A stretch of 64,000 nt of DNA from JAHJRJ01 sp037443685 (lineage in GTDB: Bacteria; Bacteroidota; Ignavibacteria; UBA10030; BY39), in the NCBI GenBank assembly GCA_037443685.1, contig JBBINX010000003.1, forward strand, positions 1-64,000, read 5' to 3'. Each line of letters begins with the position of its first letter. The stretch's first letter is position 1. The notes beneath the pieces were generated by a model. It ran no database searches, was not told the DNA's origin, and worked only from the letters and a program-made list of their open reading frames with translations. A program made the position numbers and the translations under genes. This document shows, piece after piece, positions 1 to 9,061 of the stretch.

Positions 1-870
1 TCGAATGTAATGCTTTTCAAAAAATCACTTAGAGGACTCTCTCCCGTACGCCATGTCATGTCCGACTCATTAGGTAACTTTACTTTTAATTATCTTTATA
101 CCGGTACTTACTATGCAAAAGCGGTACCTGTTGCATTTTATGCTCCAGCGTGGTACGATGCTGATTCTTGCGGTGTGTTACATTGGGTTAATGCCGACAG
201 TTTCGTAATATCCGGTAATACTTCGGGGATTAATATTTGTGTCTTACCTATCGTTGCAACTGGTTTTGCTCGCATCAGCGGCACTGTGAATGCAACAGGA
301 AATATAACGACTCCAGTACAAGGAGTTACAGTTTTTGCAATCTCTACAACAACCAATTCAGTACTCGGATATGATATAACAGAACAGAACGGAAATTATT
401 TTATTACAGATATAGCTCCCGGAACATACCGCATAATAGTTGACAAAGAAGGATATATTGCGTCCGAAGCATTCCATATCGTCAGCCCTACTAACAATTA
501 CACTGTCTCGAATGCGAATTTCACACTTACAAACTCTACGTTAGGTGTAGGAGATAATGATAGTGGCATTCCTTCGGAATATTACGTCAAGCAGAATTAT
601 CCAAACCCATTCAATCCAACGACAGAGATTTCTTTCGGGCTACCGACAGCAAGTAAAGTCGAGATTGTTGTTTACAATTTATTGGGTCAACAAGTTGCGA
701 CTTTATTTTCTGGAGAATTAACTGCAGGCAAGCACTCCATTTCTTGGAATGGAAAAGATAACAGCGGCAAAACACCCGGCAGCGGAATTTATTTCTACAA
801 GATAAACGCTATCACACACGATAATATAGGCAAATTCAAAAGTGTGAAAAAAATGATTTTGATGAAATAG
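1..870 (+). CDS. T9SS cargo protein with carboxypeptidase-regulatory-like repeats (5' partial)
   Basis: The frame is open from base 1, so the gene begins upstream; the first ATG at base 10 is probably internal. The visible part starts inside one carboxypeptidase-regulatory-like beta-sandwich (SDSLGNFTFNYLYTGTYYAK). A second copy follows at about residues 90-175 of the visible part (ISGTV, NGNYFITDIAPGTYRIIV). The last ~90 residues are a type A sorting domain: NYPNPFNPTTEISFGLP, a YNLLGQQVATL strand, SGIYFYKI and the basic tail KSVKKMILMK. Such domains direct proteins through the type IX secretion system and are removed at the cell surface. The protein is therefore probably surface-attached or released; no catalytic domain is visible. 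A strong terminator follows at 900-931. Confidence 0.85.
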   Translation, partial: SNVMLFKKSLRGLSPVRHVMSDSLGNFTFNYLYTGTYYAKAVPVAFYAPAWYDADSCGVLHWVNADSFVISGNTSGINICVLPIVATGFARISGTVNATGNITTPVQGVTVFAISTTTNSVLGYDITEQNGNYFITDIAPGTYRIIVDKEGYIASEAFHIVSPTNNYTVSNANFTLTNSTLGVGDNDSGIPSEYYVKQNYPNPFNPTTEISFGLPTASKVEIVVYNLLGQQVATLFSGELTAGKHSISWNGKDNSGKTPGSGIYFYKINAITHDNIGKFKSVKKMILMK

Positions 871-899
871 TATTTTAATTATTATAAAAACAATACTTA

Positions 900-931
900 G
901 CCCTGAGCTTTTTAGCTCGGGGCTTTTTTTT
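900..931 (+). terminator. Rho-independent terminator
   Basis: A ten-pair GC-rich stem (GCCCTGAGCT against AGCTCGGGGC, one G-T pair) with a four-base T loop is followed by eight T. It lies 30 bases after the stop of the first gene and separates it from the next. Confidence 0.9.
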
Positions 932-1001
932 CGATGACGCTTTTGTATTTAAATAAATATTAATTAAATTGTTAAAGAATTTAACAACCTGAAGAAAAAA
1001 T

Positions 1002-2093
1002 ATGAATGCAAAAATTATCAACGCGTGCATTTTTTTATCATTGATTGTTACTCTAACAATAACCGCACAACAAGCACAAACATATTTTCCAAACGATTCG
1101 GGATACGTGTGGAATTTTAAAGTAACACCCCTCGATACATCGAACAATCCAATCGATTCTTTAGCTTACCTCCGCAGGGATTCGTTTGCTGTGAAGCTCA
1201 ATTATCAATCAAAATTTGCAAATTTAGTTTTATCGAAAACCGGAACGAATAGTTCAATCGGGTCAACACCTTATACAGATTCATCATTTCTTCACTTCGA
1301 ATCGACAAACGGTTGGTCATATTTAAAAATAATGCCTGAATTAGATTCAATTCCTTTTTTAGATTCAATCGGTTTAGTAGGTTTTATAAAATCTCTCCAA
1401 GGATGGTATTCATACTATAGATTTACTCAAACGATAAATGTTCAATATACAATCTTCTCTAAAGACACATCAATTACTTACAGTGGAACGACATATCCCC
1501 TTCGATTTAAATTAACTGGTAAAAGGTTCAACGATCAAAATATATTTATCCCTGCAGGAACTTTCCTTTGCAAAAAATTTGTAACAAATCAAAGTATTAA
1601 TTTATTGGTTCAAATTCTACCTCCTCCTTTTCCTCCGGCAGAAGTTCCGCTCATTCAAATATTGGACACATCGTGGATCGCCAGTGGTATATGGAAAGTA
1701 AAAACCTTTATCCCAACAACCAAGGTCGATTTATCGTTAATTGGAATGGAATCTTTTTTTATTCCCGGACAAATTACCGAATTGATGCAACATGGACCAA
1801 CCGATGTTCGATTAATATCCGATTTACCGATAGGTTTTAATCTTGAACAGAATTATCCGAATCCGTTTAATCCATTAACAATTATAAATTATCAACTGCC
1901 CAGGGCAGATTGGGTAACACTTCGTGTATATGATATTTTAGGTAGAGAAATTGCGATACTAATCGATGATTGGAAAGAAGCGGGAAAACATAAAATTGAG
2001 TGGGATGGGAGAAAACAATCTGGCGGCGTATATTTTTATAGTCTTCAGATAAAAACAGATTCACAGACAAAGAAACTTGTTCTATTAAAATAG
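1002..2093 (+). CDS. Secreted protein with T9SS type A sorting domain
   Basis: A 363-residue protein of unknown function. A signal peptide covers about residues 1-22 (short Lys tract, ACIFLSLIVTLTITA core). The mature protein opens with YFPNDSGYVWNFK, a YFP-x-x-x-G-x-x-W pattern shared with the product of 55036-55914. This suggests a common N-terminal beta domain used in surface proteins of this genome. The middle (about residues 40-270) has no motif I recognise. The C-terminus from about residue 277 is a type A sorting domain (LEQNYPNPFNPLTIINYQLP, VYDILGREIAIL, GGVYFYSL, KKLVLLK), so export by the type IX system is expected. The next gene starts 24 bases downstream on the same strand. Confidence 0.85.
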   Translation: MNAKIINACIFLSLIVTLTITAQQAQTYFPNDSGYVWNFKVTPLDTSNNPIDSLAYLRRDSFAVKLNYQSKFANLVLSKTGTNSSIGSTPYTDSSFLHFESTNGWSYLKIMPELDSIPFLDSIGLVGFIKSLQGWYSYYRFTQTINVQYTIFSKDTSITYSGTTYPLRFKLTGKRFNDQNIFIPAGTFLCKKFVTNQSINLLVQILPPPFPPAEVPLIQILDTSWIASGIWKVKTFIPTTKVDLSLIGMESFFIPGQITELMQHGPTDVRLISDLPIGFNLEQNYPNPFNPLTIINYQLPRADWVTLRVYDILGREIAILIDDWKEAGKHKIEWDGRKQSGGVYFYSLQIKTDSQTKKLVLLK

Positions 2094-2116
2094 TATCAAA
2101 TTAAGGAATCATATTT

Positions 2117-3196
2117 ATGAAGTCTAATGACAGGCGCCAATTTTTAAAACAAACAGCTCTAATGAGTGCGGGATTGGTAGTTACAAATAATTTAACCGAT
2201 ATTACTTTCGCACGACAGAAACAAAGCAGTGCTTTTAAACCAATTGCGATATCCAGTGCAAACGGAAGTGCGGCAGTCGAAAAAGCAATGGAAATGTTAA
2301 ATAATGGTTCGGATGCTTTGGATGCGGTGATAGCTGGTGTTAATATTGTTGAAGATGATCCAAACGATAATTCAGTAGGTTATGGTGGGCTTCCAAACGA
2401 AGAAGGTGTTGTTGAATTAGATGCGGCAGTGATGCATGGTCCATCTTATCGAGGGGGAGCTGTAGCATCGTTGCGGAATATTAAAAATCCTTCGAAGGTT
2501 GCGCGGTTAGTTATGGAAAGAACCGATCATGTTTTAATAGTAGGCGAGGGAGCGCTCAGATTTGCTCGCGCTCACGGTTTCAAAGAAGAAAATTTATTGA
2601 CTGACGAATCACGTGAGATTTGGTTGAAGTGGAAAGAAAATTTAAGCAAAGAAGATGATTGGCTGCCACATCACAGTATTGAAGATGCCGATATAGGAGA
2701 ATATATGAAATCGTATTTGCGGCATTACGGCACTATTCATTGCAGTGCTCTCGACTTGAAAGGCAATTTATCGTCCGTTACAACTACGAGCGGACTTGCT
2801 TTTAAAATTCCCGGAAGGGTTGGAGACTCACCAATCATCGGTGCCGGTTTGTATGTGGATAATGAAGTCGGTGCCGCCGGATCAACCGGTAGAGGAGAAG
2901 CTAACCTCTTAAACTGCAGTTCGGTTATGATTGTCGAGTGGATGCGACAAGGAAAATCACCCGAGGAAGCTTGCCTACTTGCCTGCAAAAGAATTAATGA
3001 GCAGTGTAAAGAACGAAGGTTACAGGATGACAAAGGAAGGTTTAAACACAACGTCAAGTTTTATGCGATTAACAAGCAGGGAGAGTTCGGAAGCGCTGTT
3101 CTTTGGGGTAATGATGGGGTTCATAGGTCCATGTATATAATTCACGACGGTATCTCAACGAAAAAGTTGGAGAGTGCATACCTATTTAAAAGATAA
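2117..3196 (+). CDS. N(4)-(beta-N-acetylglucosaminyl)-L-asparaginase (glycosylasparaginase)
   Basis: An Ntn-hydrolase that cleaves the GlcNAc-Asn bond left after glycoprotein breakdown. The N-terminus carries a twin-arginine-like signal (DRRQFLKQTALMSAG), which implies folded export to the periplasm. The family landmarks are in order: GSDALDAVIAGVNIVEDDP near residue 64, VGYGGLPNEEGVVELDAAVMHG near 87, the autocleavage site at GTIHCSALD with Thr206 as expected nucleophile, GRVGDSPIIGAG at 233-244, and STGRGE at about 256. The usual HDTIG before the nucleophile is HYGTI here, a mild variation. At 359 residues the length is normal. It sits between secreted proteins and just upstream of a secreted glycoside hydrolase, which suggests a scavenging role (inference). 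Confidence 0.9.
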   Translation: MKSNDRRQFLKQTALMSAGLVVTNNLTDITFARQKQSSAFKPIAISSANGSAAVEKAMEMLNNGSDALDAVIAGVNIVEDDPNDNSVGYGGLPNEEGVVELDAAVMHGPSYRGGAVASLRNIKNPSKVARLVMERTDHVLIVGEGALRFARAHGFKEENLLTDESREIWLKWKENLSKEDDWLPHHSIEDADIGEYMKSYLRHYGTIHCSALDLKGNLSSVTTTSGLAFKIPGRVGDSPIIGAGLYVDNEVGAAGSTGRGEANLLNCSSVMIVEWMRQGKSPEEACLLACKRINEQCKERRLQDDKGRFKHNVKFYAINKQGEFGSAVLWGNDGVHRSMYIIHDGISTKKLESAYLFKR

Positions 3197-3205
3197 TAAA
3201 TTATT

Positions 3206-4747
3206 ATAATCAAAGATCTAAAATATTATATCGTTATTGCTGTTTCCGTTTTTTTTCAATTCAAATTAATTTCTCAGGACACATCATTTGTAACGACATC
3301 AGGAAAATATTTATATTTCAATGGGAAACAGTATTATTCACTCGGTGTGAATTGTTATTACCTGCAAAATTTAGCTGCTTATGGTGATACTAACCGTGTT
3401 AATGAAATATTTGCGCTTGCAAAACAGTCAGGTATAAATACCATCAGAACGTGGGGATTTTTCGATTCTTCCGATTCTACAAACAAGGCAGTTATTCAAT
3501 ACGCACCGGGACTATTCAATGAAAACGCACTACGGGCTCTTGATTATGTGATTTATAAAGCGAAACAAAATTCTATCAAATTGATAATTCCGCTTGTAAA
3601 TAATTGGGATGACTACGGAGGGATGAATCAATACGTTGAATGGTACGCAAGAAGGTTTTTCCCTTTTGAAAAGATTATTTCTCCACTTGAGGCCCAAAAT
3701 ACAGTGATAGGTACCGATAGTAGACGTTACCGTAAAATGGTTTCTCAATCAATCGGTCACGACGACTTTTATACGAACTCGCTGATAAGAAGCTGGTATG
3801 CAGATTATGTTCGAAAAATTTTAACACGCGTTAACTACTACACGAATATTCGGTATAGTAACGACCCAACAATTATGGTTTGGGAACTTGCAAACGAGCC
3901 GCGTTCCAGCGACACGTCGGGTGAGATTGTTTATCAATGGTTGCAGGAGATGGCTGTAATTTTTAAACAGATTGATAACAAACATCTTGTGGGAACGGGA
4001 GAAGAAGGGTTCGATATCGATCGTAACGGTTATGAAAATATTTCAGCTTTTCCTCAATGGATGTTTAACGGCTCGGCTGGCGTATCGTTCAAAAAAAATA
4101 TTTCCATTTCCGCGGTGGATATAACAGGTATACATTTCTATCCGGAAGCTTGGGGTTTAAGTTCTCCAAATTCTTTCAACAGTTCTGGAAGTTCGAGCAC
4201 ATGGTTACAATCGCACTTGCGTGTTGCCGGCTATAACCAAAAACCTTTACTGATGGGCGAGGTTGGTATTAAGCGTTATCCCAAACTGTTCTACGATGTA
4301 GTGTTAAACAGTGTGTTATACAGCAATACTTCCGGTGTGTTATTATGGCAATTAGGTTTTAACGGAAGTTCCTATATCGATGATTATTCTTTTCTGTGTG
4401 AGAACGAAAAAAGTGTTTGTAATTTATTGTCGAGATATAAGGTACTTTTTAACAATAAAATTAACGGGTTGCTTACCCCACCGGACAGTAATGAACTGAT
4501 ACAAAATTTTCCAAATCCTTTTAACGATATAACGGTAATAACATACAAGGTTGAGCGCCCACAATTTATTTTGTTAGAAGTTTATAATATTTTAGGGCAG
4601 CGAGTTCGTGTTTTAACAGAAGATTATTATCTGACTGGTGAGTATAAAGTATTATTTGACGGTGTCGGATTAGCTAGCGGAGTATATCAAGTCGTGATGA
4701 GATACAATTTTGGATTTGTTAGTAAAAAAGTTATACTTTTACGTTAA
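3206..4747 (+). CDS. GH5 mannanase-like glycoside hydrolase with T9SS sorting domain, non-AUG start
   Basis: A secreted (alpha/beta)8-barrel endoglycosidase resembling GH5 endo-1,4-beta-mannosidases. The first conventional start is GTG 3347, but the frame is open back to the TAA at 3197-3199. That extension encodes a clear signal peptide (KYYIVIAVSVFFQF) and the first barrel strand (YLYFNGKQYYSLGVN). The only available starts are ATT, ATA or ATC at 3200-3211; I place it at ATA 3206, giving 513 residues. The acid/base Glu231 is in VWELANEPR and the nucleophile Glu352 in LLMGEVGIKR. From about residue 430 there is a type A sorting domain (QNFPNPFNDITVITYKV, VYNILGQRV, KKVILLR). The substrate beta-mannan is inferred from the overall pattern. 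The stop overlaps the convergent rluE-like gene by four bases. Confidence 0.8.
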   Translation: MIKDLKYYIVIAVSVFFQFKLISQDTSFVTTSGKYLYFNGKQYYSLGVNCYYLQNLAAYGDTNRVNEIFALAKQSGINTIRTWGFFDSSDSTNKAVIQYAPGLFNENALRALDYVIYKAKQNSIKLIIPLVNNWDDYGGMNQYVEWYARRFFPFEKIISPLEAQNTVIGTDSRRYRKMVSQSIGHDDFYTNSLIRSWYADYVRKILTRVNYYTNIRYSNDPTIMVWELANEPRSSDTSGEIVYQWLQEMAVIFKQIDNKHLVGTGEEGFDIDRNGYENISAFPQWMFNGSAGVSFKKNISISAVDITGIHFYPEAWGLSSPNSFNSSGSSSTWLQSHLRVAGYNQKPLLMGEVGIKRYPKLFYDVVLNSVLYSNTSGVLLWQLGFNGSSYIDDYSFLCENEKSVCNLLSRYKVLFNNKINGLLTPPDSNELIQNFPNPFNDITVITYKVERPQFILLEVYNILGQRVRVLTEDYYLTGEYKVLFDGVGLASGVYQVVMRYNFGFVSKKVILLR

Positions 4748-5367
4748 ATGCGATTATGTCCGTTACAACGACAATCCAGTATCGACGCGAGGTTGTTGCT
4801 CGGGAAAATATTTATATTCTTATATTCACCCGGCTGTAAATTTTGAAAGTCAATTTTTCCTATTTTAATTCTCACAAGCCGTAGAGTTGGATGCCCAACC
4901 GCGGCTGTCATCTTACGAACTTGCCTATTGCGACCTTCGTAAATAGTAATCTCAAGCCAAGCAGTAGGTATATTTTTTCTGAAGCGAATTGAAACAGAAC
5001 GGGAAGGAAGGTTCGGTTCTTCTTCTAATAACTTAACTTTTGCTGGGAGTGTTTTCTTTCTCTCAATTACAACTCCTTTCCTAAGTTTTTCCAAGGCTAT
5101 CACATCGGGGATTCTTTCAACTTGAGCGAGATAAGTTTTTGGAGTTTTAAATTTCGGCTCGAGCATTCTGTGTTTTAATTCGTTATCATTAGTTAGAAGA
5201 ACCAATCCTTCGCTGTCTCTATCCAGTCGTCCGACTGGATAAACATCTTTGGGAAAATTGCCTAAACTATTAAGTGTTTGTCGTCCTTGTGAATCGCTGA
5301 ACTGACACATTACACCGTACGGCTTGTATAGAATTATATAGTGAAGTTGTTTTTCCCTATTCGTCAT
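4744..5367 (-). CDS. RluE-like 23S rRNA pseudouridine synthase (RsuA/RluB/E/F family)
   Basis: This enzyme isomerises a specific uridine in rRNA to pseudouridine. The 207 residues contain YIILYKPYGVMCQFS, the catalytic-loop motif VYPVGRLDRDSEGLVLLTND (catalytic Asp in GRLDRDS, about residue 49), KTYLAQV and YEGRNRQVRKMTAAVGHPTLRLVR. The short length without an N-terminal S4 domain fits the RluE branch, which modifies 23S rRNA position 2457 in E. coli. The target here is inferred by subfamily. The last ~20 residues have no family counterpart. The gene overlaps the convergent GH5 gene by four bases and follows the small gene 5396-5899 after 28 bases, so the two are probably cotranscribed. Confidence 0.88.
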   Translation of the reverse strand: MTNREKQLHYIILYKPYGVMCQFSDSQGRQTLNSLGNFPKDVYPVGRLDRDSEGLVLLTNDNELKHRMLEPKFKTPKTYLAQVERIPDVIALEKLRKGVVIERKKTLPAKVKLLEEEPNLPSRSVSIRFRKNIPTAWLEITIYEGRNRQVRKMTAAVGHPTLRLVRIKIGKIDFQNLQPGEYKNINIFPSNNLASILDCRCNGHNRI

Positions 5368-5395
5368 TTGTGAATCAATATTCTGAGCCGGAGGT

Positions 5396-5899
5396 TCATC
5401 TGCTTCTGGTTGAATTATTTACTTTAGCATCAAGCGTGTCTCCTTTATTTAAAATAAACCAATTCCGCTTTTCCTCGATAGTCGAGGGAATGTCATATTT
5501 TTCAAGCTTTTGCAACGCTTCCTTTGCTTTGTTTATCATGTCGTCAGTGGTTTCTACCATAAGAATCTCTACAAATAAACTAAATGCTTTCAGATTCGAG
5601 CTCCAACTCTCGTCTTCTCTGCCAATCAGTTCTAAAATATCGGCTTCCTCTTTAAGCAACGAAGCAGTAACAAAAGCTTTTCCAACATTTAATTCGCCAC
5701 CGATTTTCAGTAATGAAATAATATCAACATCGCTTAACTGCTTTATCATTTTCCATTTGAAGCCGAGAAAAATTTCGCCGGCAGTTTGAATCTCCACGAG
5801 TGCATTATCGTACTGCTTCAATTCTTTGTTGGATAAAATTTTAGCAAGAACTTTATTCAGTTGTTCTATCATTCGCATTATGTAATCGCGATGTATCAT
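5396..5899 (-). CDS. Conserved-looking helical protein of unknown function (possibly DUF6483)
   Basis: A 167-residue soluble, all-helical-looking protein with no signal peptide or membrane segment. The N-terminus (DYIMRMIEQLNKVLAKIL) and alternating charged helices recall the DUF6483 family, but this is from memory and uncertain. The second half (EEADILELIGREDESWSSNLKAFSLFVEIL) looks like two TPR-type helix pairs, so a small tetratricopeptide-like scaffold is an alternative. No catalytic motif is visible. It lies 28 bases upstream of the pseudouridine synthase on the same strand and is likely the first gene of that pair. The start MIHRDYIMRM is chosen because the helix begins immediately; a second ATG lies seven codons in. 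Confidence 0.65.
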   Translation of the reverse strand: MIHRDYIMRMIEQLNKVLAKILSNKELKQYDNALVEIQTAGEIFLGFKWKMIKQLSDVDIISLLKIGGELNVGKAFVTASLLKEEADILELIGREDESWSSNLKAFSLFVEILMVETTDDMINKAKEALQKLEKYDIPSTIEEKRNWFILNKGDTLDAKVNNSTRSR

Positions 5900-6081
5900 A
5901 TTTTGTGAACCATTATTCTACTGTTTAAAAATAATCTTTCTGTGCAAAGAAACTAATATATTCTTAGTATTGATGAATATATTCTTTGTAATAATTATTT
6001 TAAATAACCATTAAGATAATAGAAAAATTTGATGAATGTTTATGAAAATTATATATGGCGCAATTATCTTAAACCAGCGGA

Positions 6082-8883
6082 TCACTGTAGAATAAGTTTG
6101 CCTGCGCAATTCACTTTTACCCAGTAACCTTTACCCGGTTCGATAAAATCGGATGTGTAGTATTGATTCCGATAGCCATAATAATTCGAGGTGATGATAT
6201 CTGATGGAATTTTTATTATTGACTGAATGCTAACAGGTTTATCGATAGACCCAATCAGATTCCAGCCGGGCATAACATTAAGTGTATCACTTAATCTGCG
6301 CGCTCCATATATCGCAAGGCTTTCGGCTGAAGGAAATTTTAACCAATATCCGACTCCATATTTCAATGTATCCTGTGGTGTATAGGTACCTGATGCTGAA
6401 TACGTGAAGGCATCTGAATTAGCTGACGGGAATATTATTGTTTTATCCAGATCTGGAACTGTCATTGATAATGAAATCAGATTCCATGAATCAGATAAAA
6501 TATATAGTCGCGGAGGTTCGGGTGTCGTAGAAAATTCAAAGATATCGGACCAATCACCGGATCCGCCAATATTTTTTGCGCGGACACGCCAGAAGTACTT
6601 TTTTCCAACCTCCAAGCCAGTTATCGTTTCTGAAGTGTCAATTATCGTTGAATCGTTGAAAACTATTTCTGCAGTAAAATTTGAATCGGTTGCTACTTGT
6701 ANNNNNNNNNNNNNNNNNNNNNNNNNNNNNNNNNNNNNNNNNNNNNNNNNNNNNNNNNNNNNNNNNNNNNNNNNNNNNNNNNNNNNNNNNNNNNNNNNNN
6801 NATAAGTAGTTGCACCACTGCTCGCATTCCAGCTTAATGTCAATGTCGTGGGTTGGCTGGTTGAATTGTTTGCAGGTGAAGCGAGTGTTGGTGACGCCGG
6901 AACAGAAGAAGTTGTGATAGTAAAATTTGCATTTGATATATCAAAGAAGATATTGCCAACTGCTTCTACTCGTATTCGAGCTTGTGTAGTAGCAATGTTA
7001 GGAACTGTAATATTTTCCGTTCCATCATTGGGAGTGCTTGCAAGAATAGTTGTAGGATAAGTGTATCCGCCATCTGTTGAAAGTAAAATTTTTACACTAC
7101 TGCAATTGACAGGTGAAACATTTGTACTCGCAACATTCCAAGTAACAGTTTGAGTTGTATTACTTACCCAAGTAACTGGTGTATTAGGAGCTGTAACTTT
7201 GAAAGTATCTGTACCACTAACATTGAATGATATCGAATCCCATCCTATCCCACCTCCACCCAAGCGGTTATCGCGTGCAGTTAGTCTGAATTTCATAGCT
7301 CTTGAATACTTCGGTAAAATTTCACCCATCACTTGAGTATTGTTAACAATATTCTCAATTTTTGGAAATGTGCGTGATGGAATAGTAACTCCTTTAAAAC
7401 TTCTGAATATAGGAGCGGTTCCAGTAGGAGAATTCGGGGCTCCGGCGCTACCTAAATCATATTCTTCCCAACAGTAAGTAAGCGGATCACTATTCAAATC
7501 GGTAGCAGACCCTGTTAATGTAAAAGGAGTGTTGATCGGGATAGTATATCCTCTTGCACCTGCATTAACTATGGGTGGATTATTACCAGTAGTTGTTGTA
7601 ACAGGACAAGTATTTCCAGAACCTGTAGTTGTGTAAGCAACAATTTCTAAAATACTTGCTAGATGAAAATAATCGTCGCTGTTCATCTGAATATTTTGAG
7701 GACTGCATATTCCTGCATAAGCCATAATGGTTGTCCCGCTGCCGGGTTCATAGGCAGTGGATGCGTTCCGGTTTCCGCTGCATGACCCTGCATTGCCATT
7801 AAAAGTATGATTGGCACCAAATTGATGTCCCATTTCGTGTGCTACATAATCAATATCGAACGGATCTCCAATTGGTGCAGATGACCCTGTAACACCACCA
7901 GCTTTGTTGGTCGATTTACAAACACATCCAAGGTAAGCCACTCCACCACCGCCAGTACTAAAAACATGCCCAATATCGTAATTTGCACTACCAATCACAG
8001 CATCAAGATTTGTTTGATTTTGCCCTAACATTGTTGAGCCATTGGTATTGGAATATGGATCCGTCGAAGCATTTGTATAAATGATTAAATTATTATTCGC
8101 AATCAAAACCATTCGAACTGCAACTTCTTTTTCATAAACAGCATTTACACGATTAACAGAAGTAACAACGGCGGCAAGTCCGCCCGCAACAGTTCCGCCA
8201 TGGTATGTTGTATATTCGCCAGTAGTGGCAACAGCTAACCGATATGTTCGCAACTGAGAACCACTCAGTTTGGTAGAAATGTTAGTAACTAAGTTTGATA
8301 TTTCCTTAGCAATATCTTCATCAGGTTCAAAGTAACAAATAAAATCTTTTTTTCTTGCTTCGTCAACAATAAAATCTTTTTTATAGTAGCTAATATAGTT
8401 AATAATATCTCCTCTACTATACGGGTCGATAAAAACTGTACCATTTGCTGAAAGGATCATTGCGTGGAATCCAGCGGGTGTTAAATCGAAACGGACAGTA
8501 GCCGTTGGATCGTCTATTCCCTGTCCAGAGTAAGTGTTTATCTCGGAAAATTTTGCGGCAAGTTCAGGCTCCATTATCGGAGATTGGATAATATTAAAAC
8601 GTCCGAATGTTCCGTTGGGTAAGGGTAAATTAAATTCTACGTTCCTCGTCTTCGCGTCATCAGTAAATTCTACGGGGGCATTCCGAAGTATTTGATTCAA
8701 ACCGTCGAGATTGACTGAGACAACACGATAAAATCCAGGTATGATTAAGCGTTCACCTTTTGTCTGTATTGATACTTCTGATATATCTTTCCATATTCTA
8801 TTCATATTATTTTGTTGAGAAAAAATGGAAGTGTTAAGAACATGAATGAATATCAGGATTACTAATATTCTGTATAAATTCAA
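6082..8883 (-). CDS. Secreted M12-type (reprolysin-like) zinc metalloprotease with FN3 domain, interrupted by a gap
   Basis: A large exported protease. A signal peptide spans about residues 1-22. A propeptide-like region follows, then the catalytic domain with the zinc motif HEMGHQFGANH at residues 349-359. Next come a Cys-rich stretch, a PKD-like or cadherin-like beta domain (NNPPIVNAGARGYTIPINTPF) and at least one fibronectin type III domain (PTLASPANNSTSQPTTLTLSWN to YFWRVRAKNIGGSGDWSD). The last ~130 residues hold two related units (WNLISLSM...GVGYWLKF and WNLIGSID...GKGYWVKV). No type A sorting domain follows; the chain stops at GKLILQ. A 100-N gap at 6702-6801 cuts the FN3 domain after SGATTY, so the true length is unknown. 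Confidence 0.85.
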   Translation of the reverse strand: MNLYRILVILIFIHVLNTSIFSQQNNMNRIWKDISEVSIQTKGERLIIPGFYRVVSVNLDGLNQILRNAPVEFTDDAKTRNVEFNLPLPNGTFGRFNIIQSPIMEPELAAKFSEINTYSGQGIDDPTATVRFDLTPAGFHAMILSANGTVFIDPYSRGDIINYISYYKKDFIVDEARKKDFICYFEPDEDIAKEISNLVTNISTKLSGSQLRTYRLAVATTGEYTTYHGGTVAGGLAAVVTSVNRVNAVYEKEVAVRMVLIANNNLIIYTNASTDPYSNTNGSTMLGQNQTNLDAVIGSANYDIGHVFSTGGGGVAYLGCVCKSTNKAGGVTGSSAPIGDPFDIDYVAHEMGHQFGANHTFNGNAGSCSGNRNASTAYEPGSGTTIMAYAGICSPQNIQMNSDDYFHLASILEIVAYTTTGSGNTCPVTTTTGNNPPIVNAGARGYTIPINTPFTLTGSATDLNSDPLTYCWEEYDLGSAGAPNSPTGTAPIFRSFKGVTIPSRTFPKIENIVNNTQVMGEILPKYSRAMKFRLTARDNRLGGGGIGWDSISFNVSGTDTFKVTAPNTPVTWVSNTTQTVTWNVASTNVSPVNCSSVKILLSTDGGYTYPTTILASTPNDGTENITVPNIATTQARIRVEAVGNIFFDISNANFTITTSSVPASPTLASPANNSTSQPTTLTLSWNASSGATTYXXXXXXXXXXXXXXXXXXXXXXXXXXXXXXXXXXQVATDSNFTAEIVFNDSTIIDTSETITGLEVGKKYFWRVRAKNIGGSGDWSDIFEFSTTPEPPRLYILSDSWNLISLSMTVPDLDKTIIFPSANSDAFTYSASGTYTPQDTLKYGVGYWLKFPSAESLAIYGARRLSDTLNVMPGWNLIGSIDKPVSIQSIIKIPSDIITSNYYGYRNQYYTSDFIEPGKGYWVKVNCAGKLILQ
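6702..6801. other. Scaffold gap of 100 N
   Basis: Exactly one hundred N, the usual placeholder for a gap of unknown size. It falls inside the FN3 region of the metalloprotease. The frame happens to be the same on both sides, but the number of missing codons cannot be read. Confidence 0.98.
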
Positions 8884-9061
8884 TTCGTATATTCCTTTTA
8901 AATATAGTACTTAAGAACTAATAATTTTTAAATCTACGTAATTAAATTACAGAAATATCTAATAAATGGCAACTTTGGAAACTGGCGAGTTATTTACCGC
9001 TTTTTTCTTTGATTCTTTAGTCTTTAATTCTTAAATTGGTAAAAATAATTATGACAGCTTA
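8884..9061. promoter_or_regulatory. Divergent intergenic region
   Basis: This 178-base AT-rich region lies between the outward-facing metalloprotease gene and the polysaccharide operon. It must hold both promoters. I see no convincing operator or terminator in it. Confidence 0.4.

Noticed and set aside
5370..5789. Plus-strand frame of 139 codons
   Set aside because: It lies entirely opposite the gene at 5396-5899 and has Ser/Phe-rich composition typical of an antisense shadow.
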